Of a stretch of 6,332 nt of DNA, positions 1-6,255 are shown in pieces. Origin of the DNA: Candidatus Thiosymbion ectosymbiont of Robbea hypermnestra (GTDB lineage: Bacteria; Pseudomonadota; Gammaproteobacteria; Chromatiales; Chromatiaceae). Every line of letters begins with the position of its first letter. The first letter of the stretch is position 1. The position numbers and the translations under genes are program-made. The stretch is taken from assembly GCA_020443945.1 (NCBI GenBank), contig JAIZWN010000218.1, forward strand, positions 1 to 6,332, written 5' to 3'. The notes beneath the pieces are model-generated. The model searched no databases and was not told the DNA's origin. It was given only the letters and a program-made list of their open reading frames with translations.

Positions 1-3
1 AGC

Positions 4-75
4 GGTGGTGCCGTCACTTTGTTGTCTTTGGGTATATACACTGAATCCCGGAAACAACAAAGTTAGAACACTACC
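4..75 (+). other. Long imperfect inverted repeat (hairpin) upstream of argG
   Basis: The core is a perfect 10-bp inverted repeat: ACTTTGTTGT at 16-25 and ACAACAAAGT at 54-63. It extends inward past one mismatch through 27-32/47-52 (two G-U pairs, then GGG with CCC). It extends outward, across a 5x5 internal loop, through GGTGGTG (4-10) with CACTACC (69-75, one G-U pair). As RNA this gives about 23 base pairs. There is no T-run after either arm, so it is not a standard intrinsic terminator on either strand. It could be a 3' structure of an upstream gene outside the window, a small degenerate mobile repeat, or a structured leader if transcription starts further upstream. The inverted repeat is plainly visible; its role is unknown. 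Confidence 0.6.
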
Positions 76-139
76 AAAGGCCGAATCGGGCGGGTCGGAC
101 GGGCCGGACCCGGCAGGGTGATTTCCGATATTTAAGCGA

Positions 140-145
140 TATACT
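140..145 (+). promoter_or_regulatory. Possible -10 element of an argG promoter
   Basis: TATACT at 140-145 matches the sigma-70 -10 consensus at five of six positions and lies in the only AT-rich stretch just before argG. Initiation near 152 would give a leader of about 47 bases. No good -35 hexamer is found 16-18 bases upstream, and there is no extended -10 TG. CGATAT occurs at 126-131 and again at 137-142, 11 bases apart, overlapping the -10, and could be a regulator half-site pair. This is a weak call. Confidence 0.3.
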
Positions 146-170
146 GCACGCCTTTGTGGAAAATCCGTAC

Positions 171-200
171 CTGGAGTTACGCTATCTGGAGTTACGCTAT
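171..200 (+). repeat. 15-bp perfect tandem duplication containing the argG ribosome binding site
   Basis: CTGGAGTTACGCTAT occurs at 171-185 and again, immediately adjacent, at 186-200. The second copy supplies GGAG at 188-191, seven bases before the ATG at 199-201, and its final AT forms the first two bases of that start codon. The first copy has the same GGAG, but its AT is followed by C, so it makes ATC and not a start. The unit is a multiple of three and keeps an upstream TTG-initiated frame (154) open, which translates it as a repeated Trp-Ser-Tyr-Ala. The likeliest start is therefore the ATG at 199. Confidence 0.9.
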
Positions 201-1419
201 GACGCGAACCGCGATCAAGAAAGTAGTGCTGGCCTATTCCGGCGGTCTGGATACCTCGGTGATTCTGACCTGGCTGCAGGAGCATTATGGCTGTGAGGTG
301 GTTACCTTTACCGCCGATATTGGTCAGGGCGAGGAGCTCGAGCCCGCGCGGGCCAAGGCCCACGCCGCGGGGGTCCGGGAGGTCTATATCGAGGATCTGC
401 GCGAGGAGTTCGCGCGTGAGTTTGTCTATCCTATGTTTCGCGCCAACGCGCTTTACGAGGGTGAGTATCTGCTCGGCACCTCGATCGCCCGCCCCCTGAT
501 CGCTAAACGCCTGGTGGAGATCGCCGATGAAACCGGCGCCGATGCCATCGCCCACGGCGCTACCGGCAAGGGCAACGATCAGGTCCGCTTCGAGCTCGGC
601 GCCTATGCCCTCAAGCCGGATGTGAAGGTTATCGCACCCTGGCGGGAGTGGGATCTTTTATCCCGGGAGAGGCTGCTGGCCTACGCCGAGTCCCGCGGCA
701 TTCCCGTGGAGATGAAGCGCGCGGGGGCCAAGTCTCCCTATTCCATGGATGCCAATCTGCTGCATATTTCCTATGAGGGCAATGATCTGGAGGATCCCTG
801 GAACGAGCCGTCCGCGGATATGTGGCGCTGGACCCGTTCCCCGGAGCAGGCCCCGGACCGGCCCGCTTCTCTCGAGCTGACCTTCGCGGGTGGGGATGTG
901 GTGGCTCTCGACGGCGCGCCGATGACGCCCGCCGAGGTTCTCGCTACGCTCAACCGCATCGGCGGCGAGCACGGGATCGGCCGCGACGATATTGTGGAGA
1001 ATCGTCAGGTGGGCATGAAATCCCGCGGCTGTTACGAGACCCCCGGCGGGACCATTCTGTTGAAGGCCCATCGGGCGATGGAGTCCCTGACCCTGGATCG
1101 GGAGGCGGCGCACTTGAAGGACGAGCTCATGCCCCGCTACGCCAAGCTGGTCTACAACGGTTATTGGTTCACGCCGGAACGCGAGATGCTCCAGGCCGCC
1201 ATCGACCGCACCCAGCGGGTGGTCAACGGGCAGGTGCGCCTGAAGCTCTACAAGGGCAATGTCATGGTCGTCGGCCGCAAGTCCGAAACCGACAGTCTGT
1301 TCGATGCCTCCATCGCCACCTTCGACGAGGACGCCGGGGCCTACGATCAGGGCGACGCCACCGGCTTCATCCGGCTCAATGCCCTCCGGTTGCGGGTCGC
1401 GGGGCGACGGCGGGGGTGA
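199..1419 (+). CDS. argG: Argininosuccinate synthase
   Basis: This cytoplasmic enzyme joins citrulline and aspartate with ATP to make argininosuccinate, the next-to-last step of arginine synthesis. The product is 406 aa, normal for the short form of the family (about 400). The N-terminal ATP-pyrophosphatase loop is AYSGGLDTS (residues 12-20), and the second family signature, GATGKGNDQVRF, is present near residue 120. The conserved stretches around APWREWDLL, YSMDANLLHISYEG, KSRGCYETPGG and YNGYWFTPE are all intact. The ATG at 199 is preferred over a TTG at 154 because it has GGAG seven bases upstream and because the family protein begins just before the KKVVLAYSGG strand. The stop codon overlaps the start of the following phosphatase gene. 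A possible promoter lies at 140-145. No frameshift or missing catalytic residue was seen. Confidence 0.97.
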   Translation: MTRTAIKKVVLAYSGGLDTSVILTWLQEHYGCEVVTFTADIGQGEELEPARAKAHAAGVREVYIEDLREEFAREFVYPMFRANALYEGEYLLGTSIARPLIAKRLVEIADETGADAIAHGATGKGNDQVRFELGAYALKPDVKVIAPWREWDLLSRERLLAYAESRGIPVEMKRAGAKSPYSMDANLLHISYEGNDLEDPWNEPSADMWRWTRSPEQAPDRPASLELTFAGGDVVALDGAPMTPAEVLATLNRIGGEHGIGRDDIVENRQVGMKSRGCYETPGGTILLKAHRAMESLTLDREAAHLKDELMPRYAKLVYNGYWFTPEREMLQAAIDRTQRVVNGQVRLKLYKGNVMVVGRKSETDSLFDASIATFDEDAGAYDQGDATGFIRLNALRLRVAGRRRG

Positions 1420-2096
1420 GCTTGCGCGACCGGAGCCCTTCCCGACCCGCCGGGGCCACGCGCATCACCCTGGTCCGCCACGGCGAGACGGATTGGAACG
1501 CCCAGGGGCGCCTTCAGGGTCAGCTCCAGATCCCCTTGAACCGGCGGGGCAGGGCCCAGGCCGAGGCCCTGGCGACCCTGCTGCGGGATACCCGGATCGA
1601 CGCCGTCTACAGCAGCGATTTGCTGCGCGCCCTGCAGACCGCCCGGACGATCGTGCGCCACCGGGGGCACGAGGTTCACGAGGACACACGCCTGCGCGAG
1701 TGGGACCTGGGGGTGTTGGTGGGTCTGTGTCGGGCCCAGGCGGAGCATGACCAACCCTACGCGGCCAGGATTCGCCGCGAGTATCGGGTGGACGAGCCTA
1801 TCCCCGGCGGCGAGAGTATCCGCCAGAGGTACGAGCGGGTCATCGCGGCCGTCGGGGAAATCGCCGCCCGCCACCGGCGGGAGGACATCCTGGTGGTGAG
1901 CCACGGCGGTCCCCTGGGGGATTGCTACCGCCGCACGGTGGGTAAGGACATCCGGGAACGCATGCGGATCGATCTGCGCAACGCCACGGTCAACCAGGTC
2001 CTCATCGACGGGAACGACTGGAACCTGGTGTTCTGGGCCCGGACCGACCATCTTGCCGACGTCGGCTCACGACCCAACTGGGGGGGTCACAGATAG
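1416..2096 (+). CDS. Histidine phosphatase family protein (phosphoglycerate-mutase-like)
   Basis: This is a 226-aa protein of the RHG phosphatase superfamily, which forms a phosphohistidine during removal of phosphate from small molecules. The catalytic set is complete: LVRHGETDWN gives Arg21 and His22, YSSDLLRALQTA gives Arg71, LREWDLG gives Glu95, and VVSHGG gives the second His163. The substrate cannot be read from sequence; relatives include CobC-like, GpmB-like and broad-specificity PhoE-like enzymes. The start is taken as GTG at 1416, giving a 4-base GTGA overlap with the argG stop and implying translational coupling. A TTG at 1422 is the alternative. The first 15 residues (Ser, Arg, Pro rich) precede the first beta strand and may be partly untranslated. 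Pairing with argG looks like gene order rather than a known shared pathway. Confidence 0.88.
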   Translation: MSLRDRSPSRPAGATRITLVRHGETDWNAQGRLQGQLQIPLNRRGRAQAEALATLLRDTRIDAVYSSDLLRALQTARTIVRHRGHEVHEDTRLREWDLGVLVGLCRAQAEHDQPYAARIRREYRVDEPIPGGESIRQRYERVIAAVGEIAARHRREDILVVSHGGPLGDCYRRTVGKDIRERMRIDLRNATVNQVLIDGNDWNLVFWARTDHLADVGSRPNWGGHR

Positions 2097-2112
2097 GTTG
2101 CCGCCGGCTACC
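2096..2112 (+). other. Small hairpin overlapping the phosphatase stop codon
   Basis: GGTTGCC (2096-2102) pairs with GGCTACC (2106-2112) around a 3-base loop, with one T-T mismatch. It is followed by a moderately T-rich stretch but no true U-run. It could slow or weakly terminate transcription between the phosphatase and the esterase gene, but this is a weak call. Confidence 0.25.
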
Positions 2113-2131
2113 GCTATTCATTCTGATCGAC

Positions 2132-2137
2132 GGGAGG
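2132..2137 (+). promoter_or_regulatory. Ribosome binding site that sets a GTG start for the esterase
   Basis: GGGAGG lies seven bases before the GTG at 2145. This supports initiation at the GTG rather than at the next in-frame ATG (2160), which would remove five residues from the signal peptide n-region. Confidence 0.75.
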
Positions 2138-2144
2138 CACCCCT

Positions 2145-3617
2145 GTGAAATTCAGCGAGATGAAAGGCCGTTTTTTCGGCGCAATCCTGGTGTTGGGTCT
2201 GGCCGGTGGCTTGAGTGGTATCACATTGGCCCGGGACACCCAGGATTGTCGGGCCTTGCGCGATCATGTCATGGACGGGGCCTATGTGACCTCGGCGCGG
2301 GTCATGACATCGGACGCCTTGGTGGAGTATTGCGAGGTACGCGCCACCGCCCGGCCGGCCATCTCCATCGAGGTCCGTCTGCCGCTCGAGGCATGGAACG
2401 GCAAGTTCTACCAGGTCGGCTGCGGCGGTTTTTGCGGCGACCTGGGGCGCGCGGATCGGAAAAAACGCTTCGTCAACGCGATGGGGCCGGGCCTGGAAAA
2501 GGGATATGCCACGGCCACCTCCGACGGCGGTCACCATGGCCTCGGCATCACGGACGCCAGTTGGGCCTATAACAACCCGCCGGCGGAGCGGGATTGGGGG
2601 TGGCGCGCCATCGGTGAGACCAATCGCGTCGCCCTATCGTTGCTGGATGCCTTCTATGACAAGAAACCGGAAAACAGCTATTTCCAAGGCTGCTCCACCG
2701 GAGGCCGCCTGGCCGCGATGGCGGCGTTGAAATACCCGCGGATGTTCAATGGCATCATCGCCGGGGCGCCGGCGATAGACACGGCCGGCCTGGTTGCCAT
2801 CAAGATGTCCTGGCTCGTGCAGGCCAACACGGATCACAACGGCGAGACCATTTTGCGGCCAGGCAAGGACGGGCTGATCGGCGCCGAGGTCATGAGGCAG
2901 TGTGATGCCGAGGACGGGGCCCGGGATGGCACCATCGCGGACCCGCGCCGATGCGCCGTCGATCTGTCCGTGCTGAAATGTCGGGCCGGTCAACAGGACG
3001 AGACCTGCTTGACCGATGCCGAGCTGACCGTCATCGCGAAATGGCGCCAGGGTCCAAGGAACAAGGCCGGTGAGCAGCTCTATCCCGGTGGCGTACCGGA
3101 GGGTTCGGAAAGATTCTGGTGGTTGTGGCTGACCGGCAAGCCGGGCGAAGGCAGTAGTCTGATCCCGCGTTTCGCCAAAGACTTCGGGGCCTATATGGCA
3201 TTCGAGGACGACCCGGGACCGAGCTATTCCCCGCTGGATTTCGATTTCGAGCAAGACCCGCAACGCCTCGCGGCCATGGCCGAAATCTACAATGCGGACC
3301 GACCGGACCTGACGGAATTCATAGCAGCCGGCGGCAAGATGATCGTCTGGCACGGCTGGGCGGATACCATCGTGACGCCCTATAAAACGGTCGATTGGTA
3401 TGCAAAGCTGGCCGCGAATACGGGGGGCGAGGCGGTGCTCAGGAAAAACATCCGGCTCTTCATGATCCCCGGCATGGGCCATTGCGGCGTGCTGCCCGAT
3501 GCCAATGGCGTCGACGAGAAGAGCCTGAATGTCCTGGAGGCCCTCGAAAACTGGGTCGAGAAGGGAACAGCCCCGCGAACCATCCTGAAACCCGAGGCCG
3601 GGCATCGCCCCATGTGA
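2145..3617 (+). CDS. Secreted tannase/feruloyl esterase family alpha/beta hydrolase
   Basis: This is a 490-aa serine hydrolase of the tannase/feruloyl esterase family, which cleaves ester bonds of phenolic acids such as gallate or ferulate and related aromatic esters. The actual substrate is not known. Residues 1-29 form a Sec-type signal peptide: Lys/Arg-containing n-region, a hydrophobic stretch around 11-27 and a likely cut after ITLA, so the enzyme should act in the periplasm or outside. The nucleophile motif is GCSTGGR with Ser184. Asp407 lies in HGWADT and His446 in GMGHC. Cys183 and Cys447 beside the triad match the CS-D-HC pattern of the family, in which they form a disulfide. The loop at 253-270 (CDAEDGARDG...DPRRC) matches the family calcium-binding region within the lid domain, about 215-390. 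The length is normal to slightly short. It lies 48 bases after the phosphatase gene with its own ribosome binding site; no aromatic-acid genes or transporters are adjacent. Confidence 0.92.
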   Translation: MKFSEMKGRFFGAILVLGLAGGLSGITLARDTQDCRALRDHVMDGAYVTSARVMTSDALVEYCEVRATARPAISIEVRLPLEAWNGKFYQVGCGGFCGDLGRADRKKRFVNAMGPGLEKGYATATSDGGHHGLGITDASWAYNNPPAERDWGWRAIGETNRVALSLLDAFYDKKPENSYFQGCSTGGRLAAMAALKYPRMFNGIIAGAPAIDTAGLVAIKMSWLVQANTDHNGETILRPGKDGLIGAEVMRQCDAEDGARDGTIADPRRCAVDLSVLKCRAGQQDETCLTDAELTVIAKWRQGPRNKAGEQLYPGGVPEGSERFWWLWLTGKPGEGSSLIPRFAKDFGAYMAFEDDPGPSYSPLDFDFEQDPQRLAAMAEIYNADRPDLTEFIAAGGKMIVWHGWADTIVTPYKTVDWYAKLAANTGGEAVLRKNIRLFMIPGMGHCGVLPDANGVDEKSLNVLEALENWVEKGTAPRTILKPEAGHRPM

Positions 3618-3624
3618 ACCACAT
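3612..3624 (+). repeat. Short inverted repeat across the esterase stop codon
   Basis: ATGTG (3612-3616) and CACAT (3620-3624) flank AAC and overlap the TGA stop. With no following T-run and only five pairs, it is not called as a terminator and may be chance. Confidence 0.3.
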
Positions 3625-3631
3625 CGAATAG

Positions 3632-3815
3632 GGGGTGCATGCGTCGACCCCAAGGCTTCGAGAGGCCCAGGCTTACGCTCCCTCCGGGAGAGGGTCGGGG
3701 AGAGGGGGAGCAACAAGCGGTCTCCCTTTCCAGTCCAGAATCCACAAAGAATTCCAGCAAAATAAGGTGAAAAGGGGTGCCAGGCCCCGCAAGCGGGAGT
3801 AGGGTGGTAAACTCC
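3632..3815. repeat. Intergenic patchwork of inverted repeats, including a dispersed-repeat fragment
   Basis: The 236-base gap between esterase and Fe-S gene holds several small palindromes: GGGGT/ACCCC (3632-3636, 3647-3651), CTCCC/GGGAG (3678-3682, 3686-3690), CCCGC/GCGGG (3786-3790, 3793-3797) and GGAGT/ACTCC (3796-3800, 3811-3815). Read on the minus strand, 3678-3710 is a run of CCCCTCTCCCC and CCCTCTCCCGGAGGG type, which resembles a repeat found between genes in many GC-rich gammaproteobacteria. That identification comes from pattern memory. The centre (about 3728-3775) is noticeably AT-richer and may hold a promoter, but no convincing -35/-10 pair was found. Confidence 0.5.
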
Positions 3816-3845
3816 GATCCCTGCTTTTCCTTGGCTCCGACCCTG
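3812..3845 (+). repeat. Imperfect direct repeat just before the Fe-S gene
   Basis: CTCCGATCCCTG (3812-3823) recurs as CTCCGACCCTG (3835-3845) with one base missing, 23 bases start to start, or about two helical turns. The second copy runs into the ribosome binding site of the next gene. It could be an operator pair or a duplication; no regulator family is recognised. Confidence 0.35.
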
Positions 3846-3853
3846 GGGATACC

Positions 3854-5563
3854 ATGGAACGAGAGGCCCCCACCCGACTCAGCTATCCGATGCCCGACGG
3901 GTCTGCCCGCGCCGCCGCCCTGACCGCGGTCGAGGCGGTGGAGTGCCGGCCCGCGCCGGTGGTCGCCTACGAGTCCGGCGGTTCGGTAGCAATCATTGGG
4001 CCGGAATCGGCCGTCCTGCGCGCGGCGGACTCCCTGGGCGATAACCTGGACTGCACGCTGGTGATCACGGAGCCCACCGGCCCTGACCGGCCCGCCGAGG
4101 GTAAACCCAAGGGCCGGGAACCGATCCATGCCTCCGTGGATCACATCCGGGGGTATCTGGGGCGGTTCGAGGTCCTGCTGGCGGGCCCGGACGGGCCCGT
4201 GGGTCTCGGCGCGGTCACGGCGGGCGGGCGACCCTGGGTCGACCTGGTGCTGGATCTGACCACGCCCGGTTTGATCTCCTGTGCGTTGCCGCCGGTCGGA
4301 TACTACGCCCCGGCCGGGGATCCCGCCGCATTGGCGCAGGCCCTGGCGGAAATCCCCGGGCTGGTGGGGCGCTTCGAAAAACCCAAGTTCTTCGACTACA
4401 ACCCCGCGCTCTGCGCCCATGGGCGCAGTGGCATCCGGGCCTGCACCCGCTGCATCGACACCTGCCCCGCCGGCGCCATCGACTCGCTCGGTGAGCGGGT
4501 GGAGATCGACTCCAATCTGTGCCAGGGCGCGGGAAGCTGCGCCACGGCCTGCCCCACCGGCGCCATCACCTACGCCTACCCCCGACTCGCGGACACCCTG
4601 GAGCGACTGCGGGCCGCCCTGGGGGCCTATCGGGAGGCCGGAGGCAACCGGCCGGTGATCCTGTTCCATGACGCCGCGGCGGGGCAGGAGACGCTGACCC
4701 GCCTCGCGCCACGCCTGCCCGAAGCCGCGATCCCCCTCCGGCTCGAAGAAATCGGCAGCGTGGGGATGGATGTCTGGCTGGCGGCAATCGCCTATGGCGC
4801 CGCTCGGGTGCTGCTGCTCGTGCCGCCCACTGCCCCGTCGTCGGTGGTGGCCGAGCTGGAGACGCAGCTCTTGGTTGCCGGGGAGCTCCTGGCTGGCATG
4901 GGCTACCCGCGCGGGACCCTGCGGCTGTCGCGGGAGACCCGGGACGATCGGATCATCAGTGAGCTTGCCGCGCCCGAGGCCGGATGCCTGCCCCCCCGAC
5001 CCGCCGGGTTCGCGGGCCTGAACGAGAAACGCACGGTGATCCGGCTGGCGGTGGATCACCTGTTCCGGGAGGCCCCCGCGCCGCGCCCTTTGGTCTCCCT
5101 GCCGACGGGCGCGCCCTTCGGGGACATCCTGCTCGACGAGGCGCGCTGCACCCTGTGCATGGCCTGCGTCTCCCAGTGTCCAGGCCGGGCGCTGTCGGCC
5201 GGCGACGAGCGGCCGGAACTCGGGTTCGTGGAGGAGAACTGCATACAGTGCGCCCTGTGCGCCCGCAGCTGTCCCGAAAACGCCATCGCCCCCACCCCAC
5301 GCTATCTGTACGACCGGGAGGCCAGACGCCGCCGGCGGCTCCTCAAGTCGGAGGAACCCTTGCGTTGTGCCCGGTGCGGCGCGGCCTTCGCCACCCGCGG
5401 CATGATCGAGCGGATGACCACGCGCCTGGCCGGCCATGCGCTGTTCCGGGGGGCGGCGCGGTCACGCCTGGCGCTATGCGCCGAGTGTCGGGTCAAAGCG
5501 ATCCTCGAGGCCGAGCAAGAGCAAGCCGCGGGCGATGGGCAAACGCCGGGGGAGCGGACATGA
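3854..5563 (+). CDS. Multi-cluster 4Fe-4S protein of the formate-dehydrogenase accessory type
   Basis: This 569-aa soluble Fe-S protein resembles the large ferredoxin-like proteins encoded beside TorD chaperones in FDH operons, where a role in electron transfer or maturation is suspected but not proven. No signal peptide or membrane segment is seen. Residues 1-180 form a cysteine-poor N-terminal domain ending in the family-typical EKPKFFDYNPALCAHG. The first ferredoxin module has Cys187, 197, 200, 204, then Cys223, 229, 233, with Ala226 where a cysteine is expected. Residues 265-370 resemble an MvhD-type domain but lack cysteines. The second module is complete: Cys432, 435, 438, 442 and Cys463, 466, 469, 473. 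A basic linker (Arg489-495) leads to two CxxC pairs (505/508 and 542/545), probably a zinc-knuckle-like site. GGGGA at 3845-3849 is the ribosome binding site, with short spacing. The stop overlaps the chaperone start (ATGA). Confidence 0.85.
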   Translation: MEREAPTRLSYPMPDGSARAAALTAVEAVECRPAPVVAYESGGSVAIIGPESAVLRAADSLGDNLDCTLVITEPTGPDRPAEGKPKGREPIHASVDHIRGYLGRFEVLLAGPDGPVGLGAVTAGGRPWVDLVLDLTTPGLISCALPPVGYYAPAGDPAALAQALAEIPGLVGRFEKPKFFDYNPALCAHGRSGIRACTRCIDTCPAGAIDSLGERVEIDSNLCQGAGSCATACPTGAITYAYPRLADTLERLRAALGAYREAGGNRPVILFHDAAAGQETLTRLAPRLPEAAIPLRLEEIGSVGMDVWLAAIAYGAARVLLLVPPTAPSSVVAELETQLLVAGELLAGMGYPRGTLRLSRETRDDRIISELAAPEAGCLPPRPAGFAGLNEKRTVIRLAVDHLFREAPAPRPLVSLPTGAPFGDILLDEARCTLCMACVSQCPGRALSAGDERPELGFVEENCIQCALCARSCPENAIAPTPRYLYDREARRRRRLLKSEEPLRCARCGAAFATRGMIERMTTRLAGHALFRGAARSRLALCAECRVKAILEAEQEQAAGDGQTPGERT

Positions 5564-6150
5564 GCGCCGCGGGTGGACCGGTGTTGTCCCCGGAGGAACG
5601 AGCGCGGGCGGAGCTCTATCGCCTGCTCGCGGCCCTGTTGGCCGGTCCGCCGGGGGAAGAACCGATGGACCTGCTGCGGGGAATCGTGCCGGAGGGGCCG
5701 CTGGCGGAGGTCTGGGAGGCATTGCGCGCGGCGGCGGAAGGGACCGACCCCGACCGACTCGCGGCCGAATACCACGCGCTCTTCATCGGCCTCGGGCGGG
5801 GCGAGCTGGTCCCTTACGGCTCCTGGTACCGGGCCCGGTTCCTGATGGAAAGGCCGTTGGCGACCCTGCGTTCGGACCTCGCGCGGCTGGGCTTCGCGCG
5901 TCGCGACAAAACCCGTGAGCCGGAGGACCACGCAGCCGCCCTGTGCGAAGTAATGGGAATGATGATTGCGGAATCCGGTCTATCCTTTACGGAATCCAAG
6001 GTATTTTTCGAGACCCACGTCGGCTCCTGGCTGGGAGACTTCTTCGCGGACCTGGAACGGGCGGAAGCGGCGCGTTTCTACCGGGCGGTGGGCCGGTTGG
6101 GTAGAGAGTTCATCGCCATCGAGCAAACCTATTACGCCATGCCAACATGA
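5560..6150 (+). CDS. TorD/DmsD-family molybdoenzyme chaperone
   Basis: This is a 196-aa cytoplasmic chaperone of the TorD family, whose members bind the twin-arginine signal or apo-form of a molybdopterin enzyme and hold it until cofactor insertion and export. The family core is clear: EYHALFIGLGRGELVPYGSWY (about 70-90, shared E-Y-x2-LF-x-G-x-G...PY), EPEDH at 120-124, and the C-terminal FFETHVGSWLGDFFADL (about 149-165). Length is normal. The ATG overlaps the stop of the Fe-S gene (ATGA), with GGAG at 5551-5554, so the two should be translated together; this pairing points to a formate dehydrogenase client. The client is not in this window: the next gene belongs to a different family and the DNA between is AT-rich. 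Other TorD clients cannot be excluded. Confidence 0.88.
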   Translation: MSAAGGPVLSPEERARAELYRLLAALLAGPPGEEPMDLLRGIVPEGPLAEVWEALRAAAEGTDPDRLAAEYHALFIGLGRGELVPYGSWYRARFLMERPLATLRSDLARLGFARRDKTREPEDHAAALCEVMGMMIAESGLSFTESKVFFETHVGSWLGDFFADLERAEAARFYRAVGRLGREFIAIEQTYYAMPT

Positions 6151-6255
6151 TGAGATGAATCGACACGAATGCGGTTCAAAAAAGGATAATCTCCTTATTC
6201 CCTTCTACTCACATAATTCGTAAGAGAATCGAAAAAACCATCAAATGGGTCAGCG
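6151..6255. other. AT-rich spacer marking a composition break after the chaperone gene
   Basis: Hand count gives 41 G or C in 105 bases (39%), against 45 of 60 (75%) in a sample of the chaperone gene at 5641-5700. A 22-codon frame (ATG 6155 to TAA 6221-6223) shows no family features and is not called as a gene. AAGGA/TCCTT (6182-6186, 6192-6196) is the only small stem and has no U-run. No promoter could be placed with confidence. The spacer may be flanking DNA that came with the downstream gene. Confidence 0.6.

Noticed and set aside
91..112. CGGGTC/GACCCG inverted repeat upstream of argG, considered as a terminator
   Set aside because: Only six pairs with a 10-base loop and no following T-run; likely chance in a GC-rich stretch.
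126..142. CGATAT direct repeat near the argG -10, considered as an ArgR box
   Set aside because: It does not match the known palindromic ARG box pattern and is only six bases long.
154..198. N-terminal extension of argininosuccinate synthase from TTG 154
   Set aside because: The extra 15 residues merely translate the 15-bp tandem repeat and its flank. The ATG at 199 has a good ribosome binding site and matches the family start.
822..1415. Upstream extension of the phosphatase frame inside argG
   Set aside because: The frame stays open because of high G+C, but its translation is Arg/Gly/Pro-rich without structure. The phosphatase domain begins just after the GTG at 1416.
2634..3716. 360-codon minus-strand open frame opposite the esterase gene
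   Set aside because: It lies antisense to an intact esterase with full catalytic motifs. Its N-terminus comes from the intergenic repeat and shows no family features.
3380..5437. 685-codon open frame on the minus strand across the Fe-S gene
   Set aside because: It is antisense to a gene with clear ferredoxin motifs, spans the intergenic repeat, and its translation is low-complexity Gly/Arg/Gln/Ala-rich with no recognisable domain. High G+C keeps such frames open by chance.
6155..6223. 22-codon open frame after the chaperone gene, considered as a small twin-arginine FDH protein
   Set aside because: It has no twin-arginine motif, no hydrophobic segment and no clear ribosome binding site, and it is too short for that family.
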